From positions 86,806-150,805 of the forward strand of contig CXTY01000018.1 of assembly GCA_001404055.1 (NCBI GenBank): 64,000 nucleotides of DNA, written 5' to 3'. This DNA is from Roseibium album (GTDB lineage Bacteria > Pseudomonadota > Alphaproteobacteria > Rhizobiales > Stappiaceae). Below the pieces are notes generated by a model, which was given only the letters and a program-made list of their open reading frames with translations, was not told where the DNA came from and searched no databases. Shown here in pieces: positions 29,542 through 39,277 of this stretch. Every line of letters starts with the position of its first letter. Position 1 is the stretch's first letter. A program made the translations under genes and the position numbers.

Positions 29542-30150
29542 ATGCCTGACCCTCTCACGGTCCGAAAAGTAGAGGCCTTCATCAAGGCTGCTCCGAAAGA
29601 TAAACGGAAGGAACTGGCAGACGCAGCCATGCCGGGAATGCGTCTTCTTGTTTTTCCAAGCGGTCACGTGTCGTGGCAATTGCAATACCGGATTGAAGAG
29701 GAGCGCAGAAAATACACACTTCGTACTTATGGTCCTGGCGAGATGTCACTTGCTGCCGCAAGGGAGGCGGCGAGAGAAGCAAAAGCTCTCGTTAGGAATG
29801 GAATCTGCCCAAAAGCATCAGCCGAGCGTAGCCGGTTTGAAAACGCCAAATCGGAGAAAAGGGCAAGGCAGCTTGCAGAAGACACGCTGAATGCTGTGTT
29901 CGATGACTATATTGAAGACAAGCTTCGCTCAAAGGAACTGAGGTCTGTTCAAGAGTTGCGGCGCCTATTTCGTACAAAGGTGGGGGCAAATCTCGGCGGT
30001 AGACCTATTCACCAGATCACTCGAGAAGAATTAAGGAAACTGCTTCGGAAAATTGTCCAATCTGGAGCGCCAGTCAGTGCGAACCGGGTTCACTCGCTTC
30101 TTAGGCCATTATTCAGTTCGATATTACCGAGGTTATATCAGTACTTCTAG
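29542..30150 (+). pseudogene. Tyrosine integrase (DUF4102 type), C-terminal catalytic domain lost
   Basis: About 202 residues from MPDPLTVRKVEAF. The N-terminal DUF4102-like arm-binding domain is recognisable (MRLLVFPSGHVSWQLQYRI, RKYTLRTYGPGEMSLAAAR), as is the start of the core-binding domain (VFDDYIEDKLRSKELRSVQE, ANRVHSLLRPLF). The frame ends there, where a complete protein would continue for about 200 more residues with the R-H-R-Y catalytic set. It lies just inside the left tRNA repeat. The island can therefore not excise by its own enzyme unless helped by the intact integrase at 61083. Confidence 0.85.
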
Positions 30151-30264
30151 GAAGTAGACTACTCATGATACCTTGAGGTATGGGTATGTTGACGTTTGGT
30201 GACACTCTCGCCAATCAAGCCTTTAATTATTGGAAGCGATTTAGTCTTTGGAGGCGATAACAGG

Positions 30265-31395
30265 GTGGGTAAGGTGCAACAATTCCTTGTAGGTTTCATT
30301 TGTTTATTGATCACCGCTTGTGCAGCACCTTTGGGCAATATCATTGGCGTTGATAATCCTACAACACCAGCAGCAAGTGTTCCCGGTACAACCCTGCAAA
30401 CGGTCTTCGTTGCCACGACGCGGCAACAATCCGACGATCCGACTTTGCTCTATACCGCAGATCGGGAACCGGTCGGTCTCAACTTCGCCAAGGTCGTCGT
30501 CTCGATCCCGCCGAACCGAAAGACCGGCTCGGTCTCTAGGCCGACCTCGGTTCCACCCAATCCGAAAAAGGATTTCGTCATCCTTGATCCCATCAAGTAT
30601 GACGGAAACCAAGCCTTCAAACGGGCTGTTGATCAATCTCTCGCCGGCCGGCCTAGCGACAGTCGCGAGATAATGTTCTTTGTGCATGGGTATAATACCG
30701 ATCTGCCTGCAGCCATTCTGCGCACCGCTCAATTTGCCCACGATTCTGGGTTTAAAGGAATTCCGGTTCTCTTCTCTTGGGCTTCCAGGGGAAGCACCCT
30801 GCAATATGTCTATGACCTCAACAGCGCGCTCCATGCACGGGATGATTTGATTGTAGCGGCAGAGCTTGTGGCATCGACACGCACGAACGGCGTTAATATC
30901 ATAGCCCATTCCATGGGAAATCTTCTGACGGTCGAGGCAATGCGTCAGGACCAGCTCCTAGGTGGCTTCAACAATTCAGGTAAGATCAAGTCGATCGTAT
31001 TGGCATCGCCCGACATCGATGCGGAGCTGTTTGCCAAACAGCTTCTGCCGTTTCCCAGAGAGGCGCGCAAGTTTTATGTGCTTATCTCAGAAAATGACAA
31101 GGCGCTGGCTATATCGAGGAAGATCGCCGGCGGGATTGACCGGGTCGGAGACGAGCCGGGGAGCGACCTGGCAAAGCTCGGCGTGACAGTAATTGATCTT
31201 ACCAAGATCAAAGACACGTCAAGCCTCAACCATACCAAGTTCGCCAACTCTCCGGAGATCGTGCAAGTGATCGGCGCCAGACTAAATGAAGGCGATTCCT
31301 TCGTGACCTCCAACAATCAGGGTTTGGGAAAGAACCTCCCTGCGGCCGCTCAATTACTCACCGGCGGGGGCGATGATGTAATTGGGTTCAGGTAG
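30265..31395 (+). CDS. Alpha/beta-hydrolase lipoprotein (DUF900 type)
   Basis: About 376 residues from a GTG at 30265, ten bases after GGAGG. The N-terminus is a lipoprotein signal with lipobox LITAC. The hydrolase core has TVFVATTRQ, FFVHGYNTD (oxyanion region), the nucleophile elbow AHSMGN and a C-terminal region ending with a likely catalytic His (SLNHTKFANSPEI). DUF900 proteins of this form are esterase-like enzymes of unknown substrate, here anchored to the envelope. It opens the island's run of envelope genes. Confidence 0.85.
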   Translation: MGKVQQFLVGFICLLITACAAPLGNIIGVDNPTTPAASVPGTTLQTVFVATTRQQSDDPTLLYTADREPVGLNFAKVVVSIPPNRKTGSVSRPTSVPPNPKKDFVILDPIKYDGNQAFKRAVDQSLAGRPSDSREIMFFVHGYNTDLPAAILRTAQFAHDSGFKGIPVLFSWASRGSTLQYVYDLNSALHARDDLIVAAELVASTRTNGVNIIAHSMGNLLTVEAMRQDQLLGGFNNSGKIKSIVLASPDIDAELFAKQLLPFPREARKFYVLISENDKALAISRKIAGGIDRVGDEPGSDLAKLGVTVIDLTKIKDTSSLNHTKFANSPEIVQVIGARLNEGDSFVTSNNQGLGKNLPAAAQLLTGGGDDVIGFR

Positions 31396-31611
31396 CCTCT
31401 TTATGTGCGCTTTCCCTTGGATAGCGCTCGGGATTTTCTCTTCCCGGGTCTGAGCTTGCTGGCGTTGTTGCCCGAAAACGGCGTCCAGATCAGAAAATGT
31501 TGGCAAGCTGAGGCAGAAGGGTCTTTGATGAGTAATGCACCTCAGGGTTGAGCTTTCTTCTCCTGGCAGGTTGCGCTGGGTGTAAGTTAAATCTGGCTTT
31601 GGGGATGCGAG

Positions 31612-32613
31612 ATGATGCGGAAGATAGTCGAGTTTTTCGCAGGTGCAATCGTGTTGGCACTCGCCCTATTCGCCAGTGCGGCGAGCTATTACTGGCTCGG
31701 CTGGCCGTCTTGGGCGCGCATCGGTTGCGCCGTTATCACAGTGCCCTTGATCACGGTGCTGTGGTTCTGGTCAGGCGCGTATTCGGTCTTGCTCCGGATT
31801 GGAGTTGTCGCCCTATTTGCCGTATTTTTTGTTGCCTATGGCCAAAAAATCCCAGAGCCGCAGACCTTTGTGCCGCTCCACGCAAAAGTGGCCGAAGTCT
31901 ATCTGAACGGATCGGACGTCGAGGTCCGAAACTTCAGGGACGCCGTTCATCCCATCGGTGCACCGGCGGAGCCCGTTTGGAGAACAGCGCATTTCAATCT
32001 GGACGATTTGGTCGGTGCGAAGTTCATCCTCCAGCCGTTTGGCAATTCGCTGGCCACCGTTCATGTGATGACCAGTTTTGCATTCAAGGACGGCAGGCAC
32101 TTGGCTGTCTCCGTGGAAGCCCGCAGAACGAGTTGGACAAGCTTTGACGCCCTTGCCGGGTTCTTCAAGCATGATCAGCTCTACATCGTGCTCGGCACAG
32201 AGCGGGACGTGCTCTGGAAACGGTTGGCGCATATCCCCCCCAACGATCTCTACCTCTTCGATCTGAAGGGATCACACCCAGACACCCGGAGATATCTGGT
32301 CCGGCTCTTAAGCCTTGCAGGCAGTCTGGCCAAACAGCCCCAGTTCTATTCGACGATTTCGGAAAGCTGTTTCACAACACTGGTCAATCTTAGTCCGAAA
32401 ATCGCAGATACCGTTCCCTGGTACGACTTGCGCCGCTGGGTTCCAGGGGCTTCCGTAGGGCTCTTTCAGGAGCTTGATCTAGTGGATAGCCATGTGTCGG
32501 AGCAAAACCTCATTGAACAAAGCAAACTTGGCAGCGACGTACAGCCACCTTGGGAATTTAGTGACAGCAAGGCCTGGAGCACCCATCTACGAACCAGGAT
32601 AGGCACAAAGTGA
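31612..32613 (+). CDS. DUF4105 (Lnb N-terminal-like) membrane protein, copy 1
   Basis: 333 residues: three membrane segments in the first 80 residues, then a periplasmic DUF4105-like domain (VEVRNFRDAVHP, TVHVMTSFAFKDGRHLAVSV, YLFDLKGSHPDTRRYLV). It is named from the N-terminal region of a bacterial lacto-N-biosidase, but the function is unknown. The usual Asn-Cys of the family is SESCFTTL here, whereas the second copy at 42461 keeps YNCTTSI. The two copies share domain layout and length at clear sequence divergence. Confidence 0.85.
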   Translation: MMRKIVEFFAGAIVLALALFASAASYYWLGWPSWARIGCAVITVPLITVLWFWSGAYSVLLRIGVVALFAVFFVAYGQKIPEPQTFVPLHAKVAEVYLNGSDVEVRNFRDAVHPIGAPAEPVWRTAHFNLDDLVGAKFILQPFGNSLATVHVMTSFAFKDGRHLAVSVEARRTSWTSFDALAGFFKHDQLYIVLGTERDVLWKRLAHIPPNDLYLFDLKGSHPDTRRYLVRLLSLAGSLAKQPQFYSTISESCFTTLVNLSPKIADTVPWYDLRRWVPGASVGLFQELDLVDSHVSEQNLIEQSKLGSDVQPPWEFSDSKAWSTHLRTRIGTK

Positions 32614-32950
32614 AACAGGAACAGGGTGGGCATGGCAGGTAATTTCGTTGTGGCACTTTTTGGGTGTTGGCAGGCACCCACCCGGGGGGCTGGGTAACGT
32701 CGCCGGTGTCAACAGCTGGCAACGCCAGCAGCAAAAGTTCCAGGCACGAAGCTGCAAATGATCTACGTCTCCAATACCTGTCAAAAACCAAGGCCTTGGC
32801 ATGAAATTTCCAGCGGCCGCGCAATTGCCGACCCGGGTGGGCGATGGCGTGTTCGGATAATGGTGCTCTCTGGATCATCATCCGACCGGTGTGCAGCGAA
32901 GGCCGACAAGATGATGCCTGCAACACAGACAGTTAGAGCTTCCATTTCTA
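32614..32950. other. Gap between convergent DUF4105 and AsmA genes
   Basis: No gene is supported. A minus-strand frame of about 54-64 codons (32781-32975) with a hydrophobic start (MEALTVCVAGIILSAF) overlaps the AsmA 3' end; it could be a small secreted protein or the broken start of a larger one, but shows no known family. Confidence 0.4.
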
Positions 32951-35668
32951 TCACTTTGCCTTCGGCAGCACGCATGGTTTGCTCTTAGCGGGTTCGGCCT
33001 CGGCGGCCTCGCTGCCAGAAAAAATGGCACCCAGAATACCAATAGGGGCAGTCACGACTTCGGCGACCGCGCGCCCGGCACCGCCTCCGGACAGGACAAC
33101 GACTTCGGGATTGGCTAGCGGGCCACGGATCGCAAAGGTGGTGACGATCTCAACAAGCGCAGCACTCTTCGCCCTGGGCACGAATGACAAGTCGAGCGCG
33201 CCTTTGCGGAGGTCAACTGTACCGCCACCGGCAATCTGCACGTTCTCTGTCTCGATCACCAGCGACTTCGACGATCCCCGGCCATTCTTGAAGGACATCG
33301 GCAGAACGGCACAGACGAGCTTCGCGGTGTTGGAATCACCCTTGGCCGCAAACGCCCAACTGATCAAGCTCATGCCGCTTAGATCGATGATCCGGGAGCC
33401 AATTTCACCACCCCAGATGGAGACGGTGGTACGTCCGCTCATGGATTTCACGAACTGTTTAATCGAGCGTCCGGTTCCTGTCAGGTCGTAACTGGCATTT
33501 AAACTGCCGCTGACCAGTGGTTTTATACCGAGATGGCTCAACAAAGTGCCGAGGTTGAGTTTGTCAATGCGCCCACCCAATGCCAGCCTGGGGCTGTCTG
33601 CGGACAGATCAGCCTTGAGTGTGGTCTTGACCGCTCCGCCGATGAAACGGAAGGTCAATGGGTCGAGCACCACCATTTCGTCGCGATAGGACAAGTCCGC
33701 ATCCAGGCCGCTTGCGGCCTTGCCCGCTTCGGCGATGCGATCGATACTGACCTTCAGGTTGGCACTCAGATTATCAGTTACGTCTGCGTCGATCTCTATG
33801 CTGTCTTTTTCAGCGGCGTTGGCGATCGAGCCTGACAGGAACTGCGCAATCTCAATGGCCTTTCGCACATCCTTGAGATAAAGAAGTTCGGATCGAACAC
33901 CTCCGGACAGGTGGATGTCGCCGTCCGTTTTACGGGCATTGACATCACCACCCACATGGGTTTTGTCAACGTTTAGATTCCCAAGAACACCGACTTCTTC
34001 GGGACTGTAGTACGCACTTCCTGAAAAACTGGCCCGACCTGGAACCGTGCTCGCTAACGCGAGCCGTTGTCCCAGCGCTTCGAGATCCGGGACGTCGACG
34101 CTGGCGCGGATCGCAGGATAGAGGCTCCCCTCCCGATCAAGATCTTCCCGATCCAGTGCAAGCGAAAAATAGCCGGTGCCCTCCGTTTCAGCGTTAAACT
34201 CGGTCATCGAAAACGTCCCGCCCGCGTCGCTGAGCGCCAGGCTGCCGTTCAAACGGCCCAGATCTCCCGATGCAGCCAAATCCGGCCAAGAGAACAATTG
34301 CGCAATATCGAGATTGAACTGTCCGGTGATATCGATGTCCTGTAGTTGAAGAGTATCCCTGATGCGTCCCGAAAACGCATAGACCGGGTCGTCCGGGTCT
34401 CCCGACACGACTTCGATACCAAGCAAGCCGAGGTGGCCTTCGAGGTCCCGCACCACTCGGTCGATGTGGATCGGTCCGATTCGCTGGAGTTCCCCCGACG
34501 CCACGTTGGTCTGAACGACGAGATCGGTGATGAAAAAGCGTTCGCGGTCACCTTTGATACGACCGCCGAACCGTTCGACCTCGACGTCGAAAGCTTGCGG
34601 GTCCGGGCTATTTGCGCCCGTCAGGGGGGACAGGTCGACCTCAAAGACAAGATCCGCCGATCTGCCTTTCGTGAGATTGTCCACCTGCCCAACGACCTGA
34701 ACCGAAGCGACGTCGTTCAATTGCAGGTCTAGTTTCATATCGGACGCAGTCAGAGCGTCGAGCGGACCTTCATAGGTTGCGCTGTACGTGGCTGCGCCTT
34801 CGACCACCCGCTTGAGCTCGAGCAGATCCTGAATGCCGCCGAGAGATTCGACATTCACGTGGGATTGGGCCGTGAGGGTTGCCACCGGATCGCTGACGTC
34901 AAGCGTTCCTTCTAGGCGAGCATGAACCGCAGGCAAATCAAGGTCCAGGGAAAAGGGACCGGTTCTTTCCTGAACCGGTTGTTTGTGAGGGTTCGTGAAC
35001 ACAGCCGACAGATTTGCCCGGGTCTCGTCAATCTGGACTTCGGCTGTGATTTCCAGTTCTGTTCCCGGCCCAGGTGCCTGCGAGGACAGCCTGTCAAGCA
35101 TAATATCATAGCCCCATCCATTTCCCGTATCGGGTACAACGAACCGGATGTCTTCAAGGGTCAGATCTTCGGAAAGAGGATCTGTCAGGACACGGGTTAC
35201 AAGGCTCGAATAATCCTTGAGGTGTGAAACCTCGTCCCCGTTCGCATCGTCCGGAAGTTCTTGGGCAAGATACACCGTGGCGCCGCGCATTGAGACTGCG
35301 GCGGGTGCAATTGATCCAGACAGCAGAGAGGCGATCGGGAAACTCATGCCAGCCTGCGCGATTATGTGCATGGACGTGTCGGACGATGCGGTCTCTGTGT
35401 GCGCCAGCCGAATCTCGGTGATCACAATCTCGACGCCATCATTCAGATTGACGGATACCTCGCCGTTGATCTGAACGGGGCGCTCGAGAGCTTGGCCCAA
35501 AACCTCTGCCGTTAGCTCTGAGCGAAAGCTATTGGCAAAGGGGGCATAGACGACCGTCGTAACAAACGCTGTGCCCGTCAAAAGCAGCACCCCAAACACG
35601 ATTAGGAGCCATTTCAGACACCGTGCCAACAATCCATTACCGTGCTGTTGTGATCCAGTATTTGGCAT
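32951..35668 (-). CDS. AsmA family protein
   Basis: 905 residues: one N-terminal membrane anchor (about 17-40, LKWLLIVFGVLLLTGTAFVT) and a long periplasmic part made of beta-strand repeats. The N-terminus has the AsmA pattern of an anchor followed by RPVQINGEVSVNL, and the C-terminal AsmA domain is visible (LNLGTLLSHLGI, GSLNASYDLTGTGRS, GRTTVSIWGGEIGSRI, LVIETENVQIAGGGTVDLRKGALDLSF). AsmA-like proteins are thought to bridge inner and outer membranes and help phospholipid transport. It ends in a basic tail. Its start region is divergent from the MscS gene. Confidence 0.9.
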   Translation of the reverse strand: MPNTGSQQHGNGLLARCLKWLLIVFGVLLLTGTAFVTTVVYAPFANSFRSELTAEVLGQALERPVQINGEVSVNLNDGVEIVITEIRLAHTETASSDTSMHIIAQAGMSFPIASLLSGSIAPAAVSMRGATVYLAQELPDDANGDEVSHLKDYSSLVTRVLTDPLSEDLTLEDIRFVVPDTGNGWGYDIMLDRLSSQAPGPGTELEITAEVQIDETRANLSAVFTNPHKQPVQERTGPFSLDLDLPAVHARLEGTLDVSDPVATLTAQSHVNVESLGGIQDLLELKRVVEGAATYSATYEGPLDALTASDMKLDLQLNDVASVQVVGQVDNLTKGRSADLVFEVDLSPLTGANSPDPQAFDVEVERFGGRIKGDRERFFITDLVVQTNVASGELQRIGPIHIDRVVRDLEGHLGLLGIEVVSGDPDDPVYAFSGRIRDTLQLQDIDITGQFNLDIAQLFSWPDLAASGDLGRLNGSLALSDAGGTFSMTEFNAETEGTGYFSLALDREDLDREGSLYPAIRASVDVPDLEALGQRLALASTVPGRASFSGSAYYSPEEVGVLGNLNVDKTHVGGDVNARKTDGDIHLSGGVRSELLYLKDVRKAIEIAQFLSGSIANAAEKDSIEIDADVTDNLSANLKVSIDRIAEAGKAASGLDADLSYRDEMVVLDPLTFRFIGGAVKTTLKADLSADSPRLALGGRIDKLNLGTLLSHLGIKPLVSGSLNASYDLTGTGRSIKQFVKSMSGRTTVSIWGGEIGSRIIDLSGMSLISWAFAAKGDSNTAKLVCAVLPMSFKNGRGSSKSLVIETENVQIAGGGTVDLRKGALDLSFVPRAKSAALVEIVTTFAIRGPLANPEVVVLSGGGAGRAVAEVVTAPIGILGAIFSGSEAAEAEPAKSKPCVLPKAK

Positions 35669-36145
35669 GGTCCTGCTCGCTGTGCTTTAAATCACACCGT
35701 TGGTGGCAAAATGCAGCGCCATTTCGGGAGCCCGACTGGAAATCGGCGGGACTACCCTTGCGCGCCCGCTCCAATGATCTTGACTTCATTGGCATTGACA
35801 CGCAAGTAAATGATTGCATCGAAATCAGGTGCGGCGGAGTTCCACGTGGGTCAGTTTTAACGCGTAATCTGCGGATTGATCTGACTTCGTTGACTGCAAG
35901 CATTGTTTTGAATCCGAAAGTTTTCTGTAACGCCTCAAACAAACTCAGGTAAACTCAGCTTGATGTGGGTCAATGACCTCGATCCAGATTGGGGTGTTCC
36001 TTATTTGACAAGAATGCCGGGCCTTAACGATGCAATTCATTGAGCAAATTACCGGAAGCGTAAACAATCATAGCGTTTGTTTCCAACTAGTCAGGCGGAC
36101 GTTTTAGAATCCTTAAAATAAATTTGCAGATGGTTGGTGATTGGA
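35669..36145. other. Divergent intergenic region between AsmA and MscS genes
   Basis: 477 bp with no recognisable gene; open frames of about 100 codons on both strands resemble no family known to me. The divergent promoters of both neighbours should lie here. Confidence 0.5.
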
Positions 36146-37939
36146 ATGATCGTTCTTCACTTACAGAAAGTTGCCAGCGTGGTGCGGCGGTCGTCTGCGC
36201 TGATATGTGGCATTCTTCTAATCGTGTTTGCTTTTGGCGCGGCAATTCCGGCATCGGCCGAGACTGAAACACCAGTCAGTGAAAATGACGGTTTTACGCC
36301 TGATTTCCGACCTGCGCGCACAGACAGTCCGCGCCAGACGCTTGCGAGCTTTATCAAACTTCGCAGTGACTTAGAGGCCAATCTCGCGACCTTTGTGACC
36401 GACCGAAGCGCCGAACGCCAGGCCAAACTCGTCGTCCAGATGGAACAACTGGTCTCTCTTGTCGACCTGTCCGAGACACCGAGGGCCTTGCGGCGCGATG
36501 TCGGGATCGATACCGCAAACTACTTGCTGGATATATTTGGGCGTGTGGAGCTTCCCAACCTTGATGACGTTCCGGACGCAGAGACGTTCGAATCCGACAA
36601 GCCGGCAATCTACCTCATCCCGAAGACGCCGTTCAGGATTGTGCGTATCGATGAGGGGGCAGCTAGTGGCGAATTTTTGTTTGGTCCGCGGACCAGCAGG
36701 GTCGCTCCTGATTTCGCGAGGGTTGTTGCGCGTCTTCCGCTGCAATCTTCGCTGGGCATCAGCAGCTGGACCACTTATTTACCCAAACTGACTGGCTGGA
36801 TGATTCCCGCTTGGTTGATTTCAAACATACCTGGGCCGCTCGAAAAACCTTGGCTGGATACGCCAGTCTGGAAGGTGCTGGTGGTTTTGTTGATTGCTGC
36901 GATAATTGTTCTGCTTTTTGTATCTTGGCGGTTTTGGGTCTCCACCCGCCGATCGGGTGCGCGGATTGGCCACCTGGCTCTTCTCGCGCTTGGGCCGATC
37001 GCAGCACTTGGCGCGTTCGAATTGCTAAGACCGTTTTTTGACTACCAGATCAATCTGACGGGCCGGTTTGCGGCCTCAGTCTATATCAGTGTGACTGTCG
37101 TCCGTTACTTCGCTTGGACGTACTTGTTGTGGCTTGCTGTGCAGTTTCTTTTTGAATGGATTATTCTCAGCCCGCGGATCCCGGACAACAGTCTAAATGC
37201 AAACATGTTACGGTTGTTTGCCCAGATTATCGGGTTGATCGGAGGATTAATCGTTCTTGCCTTTGGGGCGCAGGAAATCGGTCTTCCTGTATTTAGCATT
37301 CTCGCAGGCCTGGGCATTGGTGGTTTGGCCTTCGCGCTCGCAATCCGGCCGACCCTGGAAAACCTGATCGGCGGATTTATCATTTACCTCGACAGACCGG
37401 TCGATGTTGGCGATTTCTGCGAATTCGGCGACCGGTTTGGGACAGTAGAAGCAATTGGTATCCGGTCGACGCAGATCCGGGATCGCAACCGCTCTCTGAT
37501 ATCTGTTCCAAACGCCCAGTTCGCTGACATGCAGATCATCAACTGGGCGCGTTGCGACAAGATGCTGATCCTGAATGTCATCGGCCTTCGATACGAAACG
37601 GAAGCGGATCAGTTGCGCTATGTGCTGACAAAGGCACGCGAGATGTTTCTGGCCCATCCGCGAATAGATCCGGAAACCGTGCGGGTGCGGTTCGTCGGTT
37701 ACGGTGCCTCGTCGTTGGACATCGAGATTCGTGCCTATGCACTTGCGCAGGACCTGGACGGATTGTATGAGATTCGCGAGGATGTGATGTTGCGTCTGAA
37801 GGATATTGTTGCCGAGTCGGGTACTGGTTTCGCTTTCCCTTCGCTTACCATGTATGCGACCGAGGATGGCGGTCTCGACAAGGAGCGTACAGAAGCCGCG
37901 CTTGAAACCGTGGCGGCGTGGCGTCAATCAGGTGACTAG
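36146..37939 (+). CDS. Mechanosensitive ion channel (MscS family)
   Basis: About 597 residues from ATG 36146; the upstream TTG in frame is less likely. There is a signal-like N-terminus (ICGILLIVFAFGAAIPASA), a periplasmic region of about 200 residues, several membrane segments, and the MscS core: pore helix with Gly/Ala packing (ILAGLGIGGLAFALAI, PTLENLIGGFIIYLDRPVD) and beta domain (GDFCEFGDRFGTVEAIGIRS, LISVPNAQFADMQIINWAR). It is longer than E. coli MscS (286) and belongs with extended MscS-like channels. The stop codon is 14 bp from the left end of an IS element, so the reading frame was spared. Confidence 0.93.
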   Translation: MIVLHLQKVASVVRRSSALICGILLIVFAFGAAIPASAETETPVSENDGFTPDFRPARTDSPRQTLASFIKLRSDLEANLATFVTDRSAERQAKLVVQMEQLVSLVDLSETPRALRRDVGIDTANYLLDIFGRVELPNLDDVPDAETFESDKPAIYLIPKTPFRIVRIDEGAASGEFLFGPRTSRVAPDFARVVARLPLQSSLGISSWTTYLPKLTGWMIPAWLISNIPGPLEKPWLDTPVWKVLVVLLIAAIIVLLFVSWRFWVSTRRSGARIGHLALLALGPIAALGAFELLRPFFDYQINLTGRFAASVYISVTVVRYFAWTYLLWLAVQFLFEWIILSPRIPDNSLNANMLRLFAQIIGLIGGLIVLAFGAQEIGLPVFSILAGLGIGGLAFALAIRPTLENLIGGFIIYLDRPVDVGDFCEFGDRFGTVEAIGIRSTQIRDRNRSLISVPNAQFADMQIINWARCDKMLILNVIGLRYETEADQLRYVLTKAREMFLAHPRIDPETVRVRFVGYGASSLDIEIRAYALAQDLDGLYEIREDVMLRLKDIVAESGTGFAFPSLTMYATEDGGLDKERTEAALETVAAWRQSGD

Positions 37940-37949
37940 GGTCAGGACC

Positions 37950-38378
37950 CTAGGCCACCGACTCATTAAATCGCATCCAAATTCGGATTGAGGCGAGTTT
38001 GATGGTTGCGAGATAGTTTTCGGGGTCCTTGTCGCAACGGGTTGCGACGGCTCTGAAGTGCTTGAGTTTGTTGAAGAAACGCTCCACGAGATTGCGCGCC
38101 CTGTAGAGGTATTTGCTGAACACGGGCTTTTGCCTGCGCTGCGGCATGGGCGGGATGTTGGCGAATGCGCCCTGATCGAAAATCATCTGGCGGATCGCAT
38201 CCGCATCATAAGCGCGGTCGGCCAGCACCATACTCTTGGCGGGAAGGTCGCTCAGGAGATGGTGAGCCTCATGCCCGTCATAGGCTTGGCCCTGCGACAA
38301 GCTCAACTTGATCGGCAGCCCAAGCGCATCGACGACAGCGTGGATTTTGGTCGTTAGCCCGCCCCGCGAGCGACCCAT
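37950..38378 (-). CDS. IS5-family transposase, second reading frame (OrfB)
   Basis: 142 residues with the second catalytic Asp in LADRAYDADAIR and the Glu in RNLVERFFNKLKHFRAVATR. It overlaps OrfA by 25 bp in another frame, so the full DDE enzyme needs programmed frameshifting, as in the IS427/IS1031 type. Its TAG stop (37950-37952) is formed by the duplicated CTAG target sequence outside the element. Confidence 0.9.
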   Translation of the reverse strand: MGRSRGGLTTKIHAVVDALGLPIKLSLSQGQAYDGHEAHHLLSDLPAKSMVLADRAYDADAIRQMIFDQGAFANIPPMPQRRQKPVFSKYLYRARNLVERFFNKLKHFRAVATRCDKDPENYLATIKLASIRIWMRFNESVA

Positions 38379-38785
38379 GCAACCGCATCCCCTTTTTTGC
38401 TTCCGTTCGCGCCGTGCTGATGCACACGAATGGAAGAGCTGTCGATCATCTGGATGTTACCGTCATAGGCCGTTGAAACCGCGACCAAAATTCGATCCCA
38501 AACACCCGCCTTGCGCCAGCGCACGAAGCGGTTGTAGCAGGTCATGTGCGGGCCATATCGCTCCGGGATATCCGCCCAAGGCGCACCGGTGCGCAACCGC
38601 CAGAAAATGCCATTCAGAACCCGCCGGTCATCAACACGCGCAACACCACGCACTTTGGACGGAAGAAGTGGCTGGATGACAGACCACTCGAAATCGCTCA
38701 GATCAAACCGCGCCATGGAAAACTCCTTTTAGGAGTTTGAATCACATTCGCAACTCAAAAGGAATCCCGTTTATGAGAACGTGGC
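37954..38785 (-). mobile_element. IS5-family insertion sequence (832 bp) with CTAG target duplication
   Basis: The ends are imperfect inverted repeats: GCCACcgaCTCATtAA (left) against GCCACgttCTCATaAA (right end, reversed). Both ends are flanked by CTAG (37950-37953 and 38786-38789), a typical 4-bp target duplication for this family. The two transposase frames and length fit the IS427-like group. To its right lies a decayed dctP gene whose coding sequence runs up to the target site; to its left is the 3' end of the MscS gene. Confidence 0.88.
38354..38716 (-). CDS. IS5-family transposase, first reading frame (OrfA)
   Basis: 120 residues with the N-terminal DUF4096-like domain (LSDFEWSVIQPLLP, DDRRVLNGIFWRLRTGAPW, YGPHMTCYNRFVRWRKAGVW) and the first catalytic Asp in IQMIDSSSIRVHQHGAN. 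It continues into OrfB by frameshift. It starts about 70 bp inside the right end of the element. Confidence 0.92.
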   Translation of the reverse strand: MARFDLSDFEWSVIQPLLPSKVRGVARVDDRRVLNGIFWRLRTGAPWADIPERYGPHMTCYNRFVRWRKAGVWDRILVAVSTAYDGNIQMIDSSSIRVHQHGANGSKKGDAVAWVARGAG

Positions 38786-39277
38786 CTAGGTTATGGAAGA
38801 AAACAGGACAAATATTATTCCCTTTTGGCTCCGCTTGAATTGCATCGAATTCGAGCACCATGTTTTTGGTAACGGTGACGGCATTTCTGTTGTTCTGAAA
38901 GCCCATCATTACCGAGTGGTTGCTCCAACGAGCGGTAAGTCGGAAGGCAAGTAGGCTTGAGCGATCGCTCCCAGATCAACCGTTCCACGGGAAATGAGGT
39001 CCAGGATCTCCTTTGCAGTGCCCAGCGAGCCTGACCAGAATATATTTTGATTTTTATGTTGTCGCCGCTGCGCCGGTCGACTTCATTGGCCCACCATTGA
39101 ACGAACTGCGCCGCCGGTTGCCGGAATAAAATGCGCCAGTCTCAGGGATATTTCCGGATCGTCGTTGGCGCGGGCTTTTGAAACCCGCCCAGCGCCGCAG
39201 AAGGTAAGGTTCGCGACGAATGTAATGGCAACCAGGGACCGAATGGAAAGCGCTGCGAACAATGGGGCGGATATCAA
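38786..39277 (-). pseudogene. TRAP substrate-binding protein (DctP family), frameshifted and cut at the IS
   Basis: Reading the minus strand and changing frame gives successive DctP-like segments: a signal-like start with LVAITFVANLTFCGAG, SLRLAHFIPATGG, then QFVQWWANEVDRRSGDNIKI, then WSGSLGTAKEILDLISRGTV and AQAYLPSDLPLVGATT, then MGFQNNRNAV and LEFDAIQAEPKGNN up to FFHNL at the IS target. At least three frameshifts separate them. The last 200 or so residues of a normal DctP are absent; on the far side of the IS lies the MscS gene. The likely TTG start overlaps the AraC stop (TTGA), so it was once coupled to that regulator. Confidence 0.8.

Noticed and set aside
32781..32975. Small secreted protein overlapping the AsmA stop
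   Set aside because: Hydrophobic start only; the rest has no recognisable pattern, so it is noted under the gap and not called.
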